In this document: positions 7,840 to 14,299 of the stretch, piece by piece
Numbering within the stretch: position 1 is the first letter of the stretch
Layout: every line of letters starts with the position of its first letter
Notes under the pieces: model-generated
Seen by the model: only the letters and a program-made list of their open reading frames with translations
Told to the model about the DNA's origin: nothing
Databases searched by the model: none
Source of the DNA: Streptomyces sp. MUM 178J
GTDB lineage: Bacteria > Actinomycetota > Actinomycetes > Streptomycetales > Streptomycetaceae
Assembly: GCF_022414575.1 (NCBI RefSeq)
Contig: NZ_JADWYQ010000073.1
Coordinates: 1-18,434, forward strand
DNA: 18,434 nucleotides
Direction of reading: 5' to 3'
Position numbers and translations under genes: made by a program

Positions 7840-7845
7840 TACGCT
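7840..7845 (+). promoter_or_regulatory. Possible -10 box for the LytR_C gene
   Basis: TACGCT lies 7 nt before the ATG at 7853. With no Shine-Dalgarno sequence in between, this would make the LytR_C gene leaderless, as for the preceding gene. No convincing -35 box is visible. Confidence 0.35.
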
Positions 7846-7852
7846 GCGCCTC

Positions 7853-8488
7853 ATGAGCATGCTCACACCCCCCGGCATGGGCGGAAAGTACCGCGTGACG
7901 GGGGACACGTACCCACGCATGCGACGTCCCCGGCGCCGCCGCAGGATCGTTCTGGCCACCCTCGCCGCGGCGGTCGCCCTCGGTCTGGCCGGCTGGGGGA
8001 CGCTGCAGCTCATCGATGTGTTCGGCGGCGGGGACGAGAAGAAGACGCAGGCCGCCTCCGGCCGCGCGTCCGACTGCGCACCCGCCCCCACCCCCTCGGC
8101 GGCGCCGGCGCCGCCCAAACCGGGCCAGATCACGGTCAACGTCTACAACGCGACCCCGCGCACGGGCCTCGCACAGGGCGCGGCCGACGAGCTGAAGAAG
8201 CGCGGCTTCGCGATCGGCGAGATCGGGAACGCCACCGAGGAGTACGACAAGAAGGTTGCCGGCACCGCGATACTGCTGGGCGCGCCGGCGTCGTACGAGG
8301 GCGCGTTCCGGGTGCTCGCCACCCAGGTCCGGGGCGCACAGCTGAAGGCCGACACCCGCGAGACGGCGGATGTGGACCTGATCCTGGGCACGGCCTTCAA
8401 GAACCTGACGGCGAAGAAGGACGCGGACGCGGCGCTGGCCGCGCTGACCAGGCCCGCACCGCGCCCTTCCTGCGAGCCGGCGGACTGA
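7853..8488 (+). CDS. LytR C-terminal-domain membrane protein
   Basis: This 211-residue protein has a short cytoplasmic N-terminus with a basic arginine cluster (about 22-31), one transmembrane segment (about 32-50), an Ala/Pro-rich linker and an extracellular LytR_C domain (about 92-182). The domain begins ITVNVYNATPRTGLA, typical of the family (V-x-N-x-x-G-L-A). LytR_C domains accompany or follow LCP cell-wall ligases and are thought to bind envelope material; no catalytic LCP domain is present here. It ends near two copies of a 17-bp repeat, the first of which spans its stop codon, and is convergent with upp. Confidence 0.88.
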   Translation: MSMLTPPGMGGKYRVTGDTYPRMRRPRRRRRIVLATLAAAVALGLAGWGTLQLIDVFGGGDEKKTQAASGRASDCAPAPTPSAAPAPPKPGQITVNVYNATPRTGLAQGAADELKKRGFAIGEIGNATEEYDKKVAGTAILLGAPASYEGAFRVLATQVRGAQLKADTRETADVDLILGTAFKNLTAKKDADAALAALTRPAPRPSCEPAD

Positions 8489-8515
8489 CGCAGCCGGCAG
8501 ACTGACGCAGCCGGC
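8483..8515. repeat. 17-bp tandem duplication across a stop codon
   Basis: GACTGACGCAGCCGGC occurs at 8483-8498 and again at 8500-8515, a period of 17 nt. The TGA stop of the LytR_C gene lies in the first copy and is repeated in the second, suggesting a small slippage duplication. Confidence 0.85.
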
Positions 8516-8547
8516 GCGCTGCGGGCCGCGGCCCGCGGCGTCGCGCC
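8513..8547. terminator. Bidirectional terminator between LytR_C gene and upp
   Basis: Nested inverted repeats GGCGCG...CGCGCC enclose GCGGGC-cgcg-GCCCGC. The structure lies between two convergent stop codons (8488 and 8565), so it probably terminates both transcripts. Confidence 0.6.
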
Positions 8548-8564
8548 GCCCGGCGCCGCGCGTG

Positions 8565-9200
8565 CTACTCGGCCGCGCCGTACATCCGGTCGCCGGCGTC
8601 GCCGAGGCCCGGGACGATGTAGCCGTGCTCGTTCAGCCGCTCGTCGACCGAGGCGGTGACCACGGTGACCGGGGTGCCCGCCAGCTCGCGCTCCATCACC
8701 TCGACGCCCTCGGGGGCGGCGAGCAGCACGACGGCCGTCACATCGTCCGCACCGCGCTTGATCAGCTCCTGGATCGCCGCGACCAGCGTGCCGCCGGTGG
8801 CCAGCATCGGGTCAAGGACGTACACCTGCCGACCCGACAGGTCCTCGGGCATCCGCGTGGCATACGTGGACGCCTCCAGCGTCTCCTCGTTGCGGATCAT
8901 GCCGAGGAAGCCCACCTCGGCCGTCGGCAGCAGCCGCACCATGCCGTCGAGCATGCCGAGGCCGGCACGCAGGATCGGCACGACCAGCGGCCGCGGGTGG
9001 GAGAGCCGCACGCCCGTCGTCCCGGTGACCGGGGTCTCGATGTCGACCTGGTCGGTGCGCACATCCCGGGTGGCCTCGTACGCGAGCAGGGTGACCAGCT
9101 CGTCGGCGAGCCGCCGGAAGGTCGGGGAGTCGGTGCGCTTGTCGCGCAGCGTGGTGAGTTTGTGCGCCACCAGCGGGTGGTCGACGACATGGATCCGCAT
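8565..9200 (-). CDS. upp: Uracil phosphoribosyltransferase
   Basis: This 211-residue enzyme converts uracil and PRPP to UMP in pyrimidine salvage in the cytoplasm. The protein starts [15 protein letters not shown], as in Streptomyces Upp, so the ATG at 9200 is preferred over the much longer open frame upstream. The PRPP-binding loop is [14 protein letters not shown] (126-139). The uracil-binding C-terminal segment [12 protein letters not shown] and the ending RMYGAAE are intact. Length and motifs match the family closely. It is divergent from the small basic-protein gene at 9289 and shares a short (88-nt) intergenic region with it. The Shine-Dalgarno sequence is weak. Confidence 0.97.
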   Translation of the reverse strand: MRIHVVDHPLVAHKLTTLRDKRTDSPTFRRLADELVTLLAYEATRDVRTDQVDIETPVTGTTGVRLSHPRPLVVPILRAGLGMLDGMVRLLPTAEVGFLGMIRNEETLEASTYATRMPEDLSGRQVYVLDPMLATGGTLVAAIQELIKRGADDVTAVVLLAAPEGVEVMERELAGTPVTVVTASVDERLNEHGYIVPGLGDAGDRMYGAAE

Positions 9201-9288
9201 GGCGTCCACAGTAGCGGGGCTCGCATCAACCGAGGCCACAGAGGGAAGGTGGAAGCAACAGGGACCCAGTGGCGGGGTGGTGCGGCCG

Positions 9289-9531
9289 ATGCCGAAGCCG
9301 GATTCAGAACCAGAGCCGCGAGCGGAGGCGGAACGGGAGCAGGCCTCCCGCGGGCTCGAGGACCCCGAGGCCGTCGCGGCCATGGAAGCCGACGCGGAGC
9401 GCCGCCGGCGGCGCGCCCATTTCCTGCGCGAGCTGCACGAGGCGAGGGCGCTGCGCGACCGGGTCCAGCCGCGGCGCGCCCGGGCCGCCCGGATGCGCCA
9501 GCAGATGCGCATGCGGACCTTCCGCTGGTAG
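9289..9531 (+). CDS. Small basic conserved hypothetical protein
   Basis: This 80-residue protein is rich in Arg, Glu and Ala. Its charged helix-forming middle ([20 protein letters not shown]) is followed by a strongly basic end finishing MRMRTFRW. From memory, a protein with the same ending sits next to upp in other Streptomyces, so I take it as real. The function is unknown; the basic C-terminus could bind nucleic acid or the membrane. The ATG follows a G-rich stretch (GGGGTGG) at about 10 nt. Two in-frame GTG codons just upstream are alternative starts. Confidence 0.7.
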   Translation: MPKPDSEPEPRAEAEREQASRGLEDPEAVAAMEADAERRRRRAHFLRELHEARALRDRVQPRRARAARMRQQMRMRTFRW

Positions 9532-9711
9532 CCGCCGCACCTCCCAGGACGCACGGGAAGGCAGTATGGAAACCGCACTCGTGAGAACTGGTGGACGACG
9601 CAACGACGGAAGACCTCTCGCATCGGCCCGGTTTCTGCCACGATTCCGAGTGGGCGGGGCACGAGCAGCGCACCGCCGGTCGTCACACCTCTGATCAGTG
9701 GGAGAGTCACG

Positions 9712-10236
9712 GTGTACTTCGCCGCACTGCTCGCGCGCACTCCGGAAGGGTGGGAAGCGAGCGACACAGAGCTCGACGATGTGGAGACCCTGTCGGATCT
9801 GACCGACCTGGCCCGCGAGGCCTCGGTGGACGAGGACACGGTGCTCGTCTTCATCGAGCAGGAGGACGCGTGGTTTGGCGTCGTCCGAGTGGAGGGCGAG
9901 GACGACCCTCGCATCTACGTCTCGGACGCGGCCGCCGCCGCGCGCTCCTCGTATGGAGAGATCCTCACCGACGAACTGCTCGGCGGGGACGACGACGACG
10001 CGGCCGACGAACTGGACGCGCTGAACCTCGACGGCACCGAGGAGGGCGAGCCGGAAGCGGCCGGCGAGGACGACATGGCGGACTCCGAAGCGGCCCCGGC
10101 AGGTCCGCTGGGCGACCGCGAGATCCTCGACGACCTCGGAGTCTCCGCCAAGGAACTGCTGTCCATCGAGGAGGACGGGCTGATGATCATCGCCGAGGCG
10201 CTCGGCGCCTCCGAGGTCCTGGAGACCGTCCGCTAG
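9712..10236 (+). CDS. tRNA adenosine deaminase-associated protein
   Basis: This 174-residue acidic protein belongs to the actinobacterial family always found directly before tadA. It starts [14 protein letters not shown] and has many Asp/Glu residues, including an acidic low-complexity middle (about 95-125). No enzymatic motif is visible. A role as a partner or regulator of TadA is inferred from strict gene order, not shown. The GTG start follows GGGAG at a good spacing. Its TAG stop overlaps the proposed GTG of tadA by one base (TAGTG), implying coupled translation. Confidence 0.9.
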   Translation: MYFAALLARTPEGWEASDTELDDVETLSDLTDLAREASVDEDTVLVFIEQEDAWFGVVRVEGEDDPRIYVSDAAAAARSSYGEILTDELLGGDDDDAADELDALNLDGTEEGEPEAAGEDDMADSEAAPAGPLGDREILDDLGVSAKELLSIEEDGLMIIAEALGASEVLETVR

Positions 10237-10742
10237 TGACCGGTGCAACCTCCGCCACACCTCCGCCGTCCGGTTCCGTGCACGACCCCGTACGCGGGCC
10301 GTGGGAGGCGTCGATGCGCCTCGCCCTCAAGGAGGCGGAGCAGGCCGCGCTGTCCGGCGATGTGCCGGTCGGCGCCCTGGTGCTGGCCGCCGACGGCACG
10401 CTCCTGGCGTCCGGGCACAACGAACGCGAGGCGACCGGCGATCCGACCGCCCATGCCGAGGTGCTGGCGATCCGCCGGGCCGCGGAGCGGCTCGGCCGGT
10501 GGCGGCTGACCGGCTGCACGCTCGTGGTGACGCTCGAACCGTGCACGATGTGCGCGGGGGCGATCGTCCAGTCGCGCGTGGACCGGCTGGTCTACGGGGC
10601 ACGTGACGACAAGGCGGGCGCGGCGGGCTCACTGTGGGACGTCGTACGGGACCGGAGGCTCAACCACCGCCCCGAGGTCGTCCTCGGCGTCCTCGGCGAG
10701 GAATGCGCCCGGCAGCTGAGCGCCTTCTTCCGGGAGCGCTGA
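10236..10742 (+). CDS. tadA: tRNA-specific adenosine deaminase
   Basis: This 168-residue zinc enzyme converts adenosine 34 to inosine in tRNA-Arg(ACG), allowing wobble decoding. The active site is visible: His73 and Glu75 in TAHAEV, and Cys103 and Cys106 in EPCTMC. The core from MRLALKEAE onward is standard. I chose the GTG at 10236 because it abuts the stop of the preceding gene. An in-frame ATG at 10314 would give a shorter protein lacking a variable 26-residue extension and cannot be excluded. A terminator hairpin follows 6 nt after the stop. Confidence 0.95.
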   Translation: MTGATSATPPPSGSVHDPVRGPWEASMRLALKEAEQAALSGDVPVGALVLAADGTLLASGHNEREATGDPTAHAEVLAIRRAAERLGRWRLTGCTLVVTLEPCTMCAGAIVQSRVDRLVYGARDDKAGAAGSLWDVVRDRRLNHRPEVVLGVLGEECARQLSAFFRER

Positions 10743-10748
10743 GCCCCC

Positions 10749-10768
10749 GCCCCGGACCGCTCCGGGGC
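10749..10768 (+). terminator. Terminator of tadA
   Basis: A perfect 8-bp stem GCCCCGGA / TCCGGGGC with a 4-nt loop begins 6 nt after the tadA stop and 73 nt before tRNA-Ser. It would keep the tRNA transcript separate. Confidence 0.75.
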
Positions 10769-10808
10769 TCGGCGACCTATCGATTTCGGCGCAGGGCCCA
10801 CCTTGGGC

Positions 10809-10814
10809 TAGGAT
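10809..10814 (+). promoter_or_regulatory. -10 box of the tRNA-Ser promoter
   Basis: TAGGAT is a good Streptomyces -10 box and ends 7 nt before the mature 5' end of tRNA-Ser. A weak -35 candidate (TTCGGC) lies about 18 nt upstream. Transcription would start almost at the tRNA itself. Confidence 0.6.
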
Positions 10815-10821
10815 CTCTCCC

Positions 10822-10906
10822 GGTAGCGTGTCCGAGCGGCCGAAGGAGCTCGCCTCGAAAGCGAGTGTGGCGCAAGTCACCGAGGGTTCAAATCCCTCCG
10901 CTACCG
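10822..10906 (+). tRNA. tRNA-Ser(CGA)
   Basis: This 85-nt serine tRNA folds cleanly. The acceptor stem is GGTAGCG (10822-10828) with CGCTACC (10899-10905) and discriminator G at 10906. The anticodon stem CTCGC/GCGAG encloses the loop CTCGAAA with anticodon CGA at 10856-10858, reading UCG. A long variable arm, typical of serine tRNAs, precedes the T arm GAGGG-TTCAAAT-CCCTC (10882-10898). CCA is not encoded. A tyrosine integrase gene lies just downstream, so its 3' half is the presumed insertion site of the mobile element. The gene is intact, as expected when the element carries a copy of the tRNA 3' end. Confidence 0.97.
10882..10906. other. Presumed attachment site (att) in the tRNA 3' end
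   Basis: Elements of this type insert by site-specific recombination into tRNA 3' ends and rebuild the gene. The T arm and acceptor 3' strand are given here as the minimal expected core; true limits need the second copy. I saw no second copy elsewhere in the window, so the other end lies beyond 18434. Confidence 0.55.
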
Positions 10907-10914
10907 CTGGTAGA

Positions 10915-10947
10915 CGAAGGGTCCGGCGCATCGCGCCGGACCCTTCG
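10915..10947. terminator. Strong hairpin between tRNA-Ser and integrase gene
   Basis: A perfect 15-bp stem with a 3-nt loop (ATC) begins 8 nt after the tRNA 3' end and finishes 24 nt before the integrase stop. It can terminate both the tRNA transcript and the convergent integrase transcript. It lies on the element side of the tRNA, so the element probably supplies the terminator. Confidence 0.8.
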
Positions 10948-10971
10948 CGCATCTCCGTCTCAGTTCCCGTC

Positions 10972-12249
10972 TCAGTTGGCCGGTACAAGGACCCCGGCGG
11001 CCCCGTCGTCGTCCTCGCCGGACGCCCCGGCTTCCGGCTTCCAGATGAGCCCGTCAACCTGTCGGGCCACGTCCACCCGAACAGTGTCGACCATGTGTTG
11101 ATACCGAGCGGCCATTGCCGTTGTCGACCACCCCATGAGACCCATGACGGCCCGTTCCGAGACCCCGAGGATCAGCAGCACCGTGGCGGCGGTGTGTCGG
11201 GCGTCGTGCAGGCGGCCGTCCCTCACCTTGGCGTCGGTCAGCAGTTCCTTCCAGTCGTCGTAGTCGGTGCGGGGCGGGGTGCCGCGTCCGTCCGGGGTGG
11301 CGAACAGCCAGCCCTCACCCGCCCACTTCTCCCCAGCCGCCGCCCGTTCAGCGTCCTGCTTCACTCTGTGGGCCCGAAGCAGGTCAACGAGCTGGGCGGG
11401 CAGGCCGACCGCTCGTCGGCCCGCACGGGACTTCGTGTCGGCCGTCTCCGGGTTGGTGCGTTGGCGCTGCGGGCAGTACCCGGCCTTTCGGCCGCACGTG
11501 TCGCCGCATCCGTGGGCGTATCGCGGGCGGTGCCGACTACGGCGGACCATCAGAACACCGCGTTCCATGTCCACGTCGGCCCACTTGAGCCCCAATGCCT
11601 CGCCCTGCCGCAGACCGAGTGCCAGAGCAACGGCCCAGCGAGCGGAGTTGCGCCGATCATCGGCGGCCCGCAGTAGCCGCTTGACCTCCTCGACGGTGTA
11701 CGGCTCGATCTCCTCTTCGCTGACGCGGGGCGCCTTGGCAAGCTGCACCGGGTTGCGGGTGAGGTGACCACGCCGTACCGCCTCGTTCAGCGCGGTGCGG
11801 AAGGTCCGGTGGATCTGGTGGATTGTTCCGGCCTTACGGCCGTCGGCCTGCATCTTCCCGTAGAAGCGCTCGATGTGCTCCGGCCTGAGCTTGTCGAGCC
11901 GGTGAGCACCGAGGGCGGGGATCAGGTGCTTCCGGACGGCGACGCCGTAGCCAACCATGGTGTTTTCGTTCACCGCGAGCGGCGCGATGGTCTCCACCCA
12001 GTGAGTCAGCCACATCTTGACCGTCCAGGGCTTGCCCGGCTTGGCGAGGGTCTTGGCGTCGCGCTGCTTCTCCAGCTCACGGACGGCCGCCGTCACTTCG
12101 GCGCGGGTCTTCCGTTCGACGTGTCGCCGGTCCGGCCGGCCGTCGTCGCGTACGCCGACGGTGACGCGGCCGTGCCACTTGCCGTCACTGCCCTGGTAGA
12201 TGGACGACCGGCCGTTGGGCTGTCGGGTGCGCTTCTTCTCTTCCGTCAC
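10972..12249 (-). CDS. int: Tyrosine site-specific integrase
   Basis: This 425-residue phage-type recombinase integrates and excises the element. An N-terminal AP2-like arm-binding part (RSSIYQGSDGKWHGRVTVG, 14-32) is followed by a core-binding domain (about 75-165) and a catalytic domain. The active site is complete: Arg214 in LGLRQGEAL, Lys273, His348 and Arg351 in HDARH, Trp374 and nucleophile Tyr383 in ARYQHM. An insert with Cys248, Cys252 and Cys259 (YAHGCGDTCGRKAGYCPQR) may bind zinc; it recurs, from memory, in related Streptomyces integrases. The GTG at 12249 is chosen because AAGGAG lies 7 nt upstream. The gene is read towards the tRNA and lies downstream of xis. Confidence 0.95.
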   Translation of the reverse strand: MTEEKKRTRQPNGRSSIYQGSDGKWHGRVTVGVRDDGRPDRRHVERKTRAEVTAAVRELEKQRDAKTLAKPGKPWTVKMWLTHWVETIAPLAVNENTMVGYGVAVRKHLIPALGAHRLDKLRPEHIERFYGKMQADGRKAGTIHQIHRTFRTALNEAVRRGHLTRNPVQLAKAPRVSEEEIEPYTVEEVKRLLRAADDRRNSARWAVALALGLRQGEALGLKWADVDMERGVLMVRRSRHRPRYAHGCGDTCGRKAGYCPQRQRTNPETADTKSRAGRRAVGLPAQLVDLLRAHRVKQDAERAAAGEKWAGEGWLFATPDGRGTPPRTDYDDWKELLTDAKVRDGRLHDARHTAATVLLILGVSERAVMGLMGWSTTAMAARYQHMVDTVRVDVARQVDGLIWKPEAGASGEDDDGAAGVLVPAN

Positions 12250-12278
12250 GCGCGGACTCCTTAGGGTGGGGTGAAACA

Positions 12279-12314
12279 GCCGGAGCACCACCCGTGATGG
12301 GGTGGTGCTCCGGC
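12279..12314 (-). terminator. Hairpin between xis and int
   Basis: A perfect 15-bp stem (left arm GCCGGAGCACCACCC) with a 6-nt loop fills the xis-int gap. It starts 9 nt after the xis stop and ends about 16 nt before the integrase ribosome binding site. It could end or attenuate xis transcription, or act as a processing site. No U-run follows. Confidence 0.65.
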
Positions 12315-12323
12315 GGGGGTAGG

Positions 12324-12557
12324 TCAGGCCGCGCGCTGTTCGGCGCGGCGACGGGCCAGGTAGGCGGCCGGGGCGTCGGCGGGAACGCGCCGGAGTCCAC
12401 CGACCATTAGGGATTCCAGCTCTCCGGTGCGAATGAGGGCGAAGCAGGTAGTCCGGCCGATGCGGAGGCAGTAGGCGGCCTCTTCGACCGTCAAGAGAAC
12501 GGGGGCCGGGCCGCCGACCTCAGCGAGCCGAGCGGTGTCCACTCTGGCGATGCTCAT
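12324..12557 (-). CDS. xis: Excisionase-type helix-turn-helix protein
   Basis: This 77-residue DNA-binding protein has an excisionase/MerR-type helix-turn-helix at about 22-47 (LTVEEAAYCLRIGRTTCFALI), followed by the usual wing-like GGLRRVPADAPAAYL. It is expected to bind the attachment sites and steer the integrase towards excision. The ATG follows GAGGAG at 7 nt. The gene lies directly before int, the standard order in these elements, but a strong hairpin separates the two. The repeat cluster starts 45 nt upstream of its start codon. Confidence 0.88.
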   Translation of the reverse strand: MSIARVDTARLAEVGGPAPVLLTVEEAAYCLRIGRTTCFALIRTGELESLMVGGLRRVPADAPAAYLARRRAEQRAA

Positions 12558-12601
12558 GCGGGGTCTCCTCGGGGCAGTCCTTCGGGGGCACTGTCTGAGG
12601 G

Positions 12602-12792
12602 CCGCTACTTCCGCTACCGCCGCTACCGCGCAGGTCAGGGGCCTGATCGAGGTAGCGGATAGGGGTAGCGGTAGCGGCGGGGTAGCGGCTCGCGTCGGTG
12701 CTTGCCGCTACCCCGTATGCGCTGATCAGGTCACGTTTTCGGTGCCGGGTAGCGGAGGTAGCGGACTTTCCGGGGGCGGGGGGCAGTAGCGG
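12602..12792. repeat. GGTAGCGG repeat cluster (candidate origin or DNA-transfer site)
   Basis: Nine exact copies of the 8-mer GGTAGCGG lie within 155 bp. Six are on the plus strand, starting at 12651, 12664, 12670, 12681, 12748 and 12757; three are inverted, at 12611, 12620 and 12705. Near matches lie at 12602 and 12785. The cluster fills the 168-bp gap between xis and the DUF3631 ATPase gene and enters the ATPase 3' end, where two copies encode part of a Pro-rich tail. Opposing copies can pair to form stems. Such short repeats beside replication genes suggest an iteron-type origin; 8-bp repeats are also the form of TraB recognition sites. Confidence 0.85.
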
Positions 12793-13871
12793 GACCACGC
12801 GTCATGCAGATCGGCCGCGTAGTAGCCCTTGAGGACGCTCCCGGCGGTCTTGATGTTGCGGGAGGTGATGGGCTCGTTGTCGGCCGTCATGTACTCCGCG
12901 AGCATCCGAGACAGGCGCCGGTTGTCGAGCGGCTTGCCGCCCAGATCGGCCCACGGGGCATCGTCCAGAGCGTTGAGCCGGTCCAGGATCGCGACGGTGG
13001 GCAGGCGGTCGATGCCCACCATGACGTGATCGCGCAGATCCGTCAGCAGCCGGACCCCGAGACTGCCCTTGTCGTTGGCGCGGGATGCCTTGACCAGGGC
13101 CACGCATGCCTCCCGCGCCCGGTGGGGCCAGACCCCGCCGGCGGCATCGGCGACGGCGAGCAGGGGTTCCCACACGTCGGCCGGGCGGTCGGTCACGCCG
13201 TCGGGCATCTCCGGCCATGCCTCCACGACCTGCGCACGAACCTGCTCCGCCCACTGGGCAAGCCGGTCGCGGAGCCGGTGTCCCTCCGCCTCATGGATGC
13301 GGGCCCGGTAGGGCTCCACGTGCTCGTTGACGCCCTTGCGGCGCATGCGGATGATGACGGACCGGGTCATGATCGTGTCCGGGAGTGAGCCGAGTCCGGC
13401 GACTGCTACCGCGCAGTACGAGGGGAACGCCTGAACGGTCTGGTTGCCGCCGTCGCCGATGCACCGGTAGGTGACCCCGGTGCGGCGGTGGCCGGCGTTG
13501 AGGAACCCGCGCAGTTCCTCGTTGTCCCCCGCCTTCGGCCCGAAGATCGTGTCGATTTCGTCGAACAGGATCGTCGGTCGGCCACTCGGCCCGGAGACCG
13601 CCCGGAACAGGGCGGCGGCGGACGCGTTGACGGCCGTCATGGGCTGCGGCACAAGGGTGTCCGCGATCTCCAGCGCCCTCGACTTGCCCGACCCCGGCTC
13701 AGGGGACAGGAACGCGATACGCGGGGTGGAGTCGAAGCAGTCGAGCAGATGGGCGTGCGCGTCCCACAACACGACCGCCACGTAGGCGGCCTCGTGGGGG
13801 AAGACGTTGAAGCGGCGGTGGAAGGCTTCCACGTCGTCCAGCAGAGCGGCACCGTCGATGGCGATCGTCAT
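12726..13871 (-). CDS. DUF3631-type AAA-like ATPase of the replication module
   Basis: This 381-residue P-loop ATPase is probably a replicative helicase or helicase loader paired with the prim-pol protein. Walker A is SPEPGSGKS (56-64) and Walker B is ILFDEID (101-107), with a sensor-like strand VAVAGLGSLP (155-164) and Arg170 as a possible finger. The C-terminal half matches the DUF3631 pattern with LLTDLRDHV and LDNRRLSRMLAEY. The last residues are Pro-rich (PPPPESPLPPLPG), encoded partly by GGTAGCGG repeats. GGAGG lies 8 nt before the ATG. Its start overlaps the preceding Cys/His gene by 4 nt, so translation is likely coupled. Confidence 0.88.
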   Translation of the reverse strand: MTIAIDGAALLDDVEAFHRRFNVFPHEAAYVAVVLWDAHAHLLDCFDSTPRIAFLSPEPGSGKSRALEIADTLVPQPMTAVNASAAALFRAVSGPSGRPTILFDEIDTIFGPKAGDNEELRGFLNAGHRRTGVTYRCIGDGGNQTVQAFPSYCAVAVAGLGSLPDTIMTRSVIIRMRRKGVNEHVEPYRARIHEAEGHRLRDRLAQWAEQVRAQVVEAWPEMPDGVTDRPADVWEPLLAVADAAGGVWPHRAREACVALVKASRANDKGSLGVRLLTDLRDHVMVGIDRLPTVAILDRLNALDDAPWADLGGKPLDNRRLSRMLAEYMTADNEPITSRNIKTAGSVLKGYYAADLHDAWSRYCPPPPESPLPPLPGTENVT

Positions 13872-14299
13872 GCGGCGTTCCTCCGTTCGGTGTGCTCGGC
13901 GGGGGTGCCGGTGCAGAAGTGCTTGTGTGCCTCGTAGTCGGTGACCAGGTCGGCCACGTCGTGCTGCCCGGTGGCGGTGCGGGTGGTTCCGCAGGGGCAG
14001 GCGTAGGCGGCGGTGGGGGTGTCGCTGTGGCGCTTGGTCCAGCGCGTGCCGTCGTAGTGGTGGCGGTAGACGGGCGGTGCGTAGATGCAGATGCCGGGCC
14101 GGTCGGGCGTCGGATCGGCGCTGGGGCGCACGTCGTCGGCCCGGAACCGCTGCGAGCGGGGAAGAGCTGAAACGACGCCCTTACGGGCGGCGTCCCCTCG
14201 GGCGCCCACGGCCGGACGGGGCGGGGGCTGCTCGGCGAGGTGCCGCCTCTCGGGGGTGCCGGCAGGGCTTTTCAGGCGGGGGGAGGGGCGGGGGTTCAT
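13868..14299 (-). CDS. Small Cys/His protein, possible zinc binder, in the replication operon
   Basis: This 143-residue protein of unknown function has a disordered, basic and Pro-rich N-terminal half. Its C-terminal part has PVYRHHYDGTRWTKR and then Cys101, Cys103, His125, His127 and Cys129 (CPCG ... EAHKHFC), which could bind one zinc ion. I chose the ATG at 14299 because it overlaps the prim-pol stop (ATGA); the open frame extends much further upstream but only as a shadow of prim-pol. It also overlaps the ATPase start by 4 nt. Its place between primase and ATPase suggests an accessory replication role, for example as an adaptor, but this is inference. Confidence 0.75.
   Translation of the reverse strand: MNPRPSPRLKSPAGTPERRHLAEQPPPRPAVGARGDAARKGVVSALPRSQRFRADDVRPSADPTPDRPGICIYAPPVYRHHYDGTRWTKRHSDTPTAAYACPCGTTRTATGQHDVADLVTDYEAHKHFCTGTPAEHTERRNAA

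Noticed and set aside
9564..9694. Short ORF starting [10 protein letters not shown] before the deaminase-associated gene
   Set aside because: No clear ribosome binding site and Arg-rich composition typical of non-coding GC-rich DNA; left as intergenic.
8565..9914. Extended upp start giving 449 residues
   Set aside because: Upp similarity begins at MRIHVV (9200); the extension overlaps the opposing small gene and is Ser/Arg-rich shadow sequence.
9591..10742. Extended tadA of 383 residues
   Set aside because: The upstream part is an out-of-frame reading of the deaminase-associated gene; the GTG at 10236 abuts that gene's stop.
10972..12291. Integrase start at 12291 (439 residues)
   Set aside because: It would run through the xis-int hairpin; a consensus AAGGAG sits 7 nt before the GTG at 12249.
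12602..12792. CRISPR array
   Set aside because: Repeats are 8 bp, irregularly spaced, in both orientations and partly overlapping; no cas gene is present.
12520..12798. Minus-strand 92-codon ORF across the repeat cluster
   Set aside because: It overlaps the ends of both flanking genes, has no ribosome binding site I could see and simply translates the GGTAGCGG repeats.
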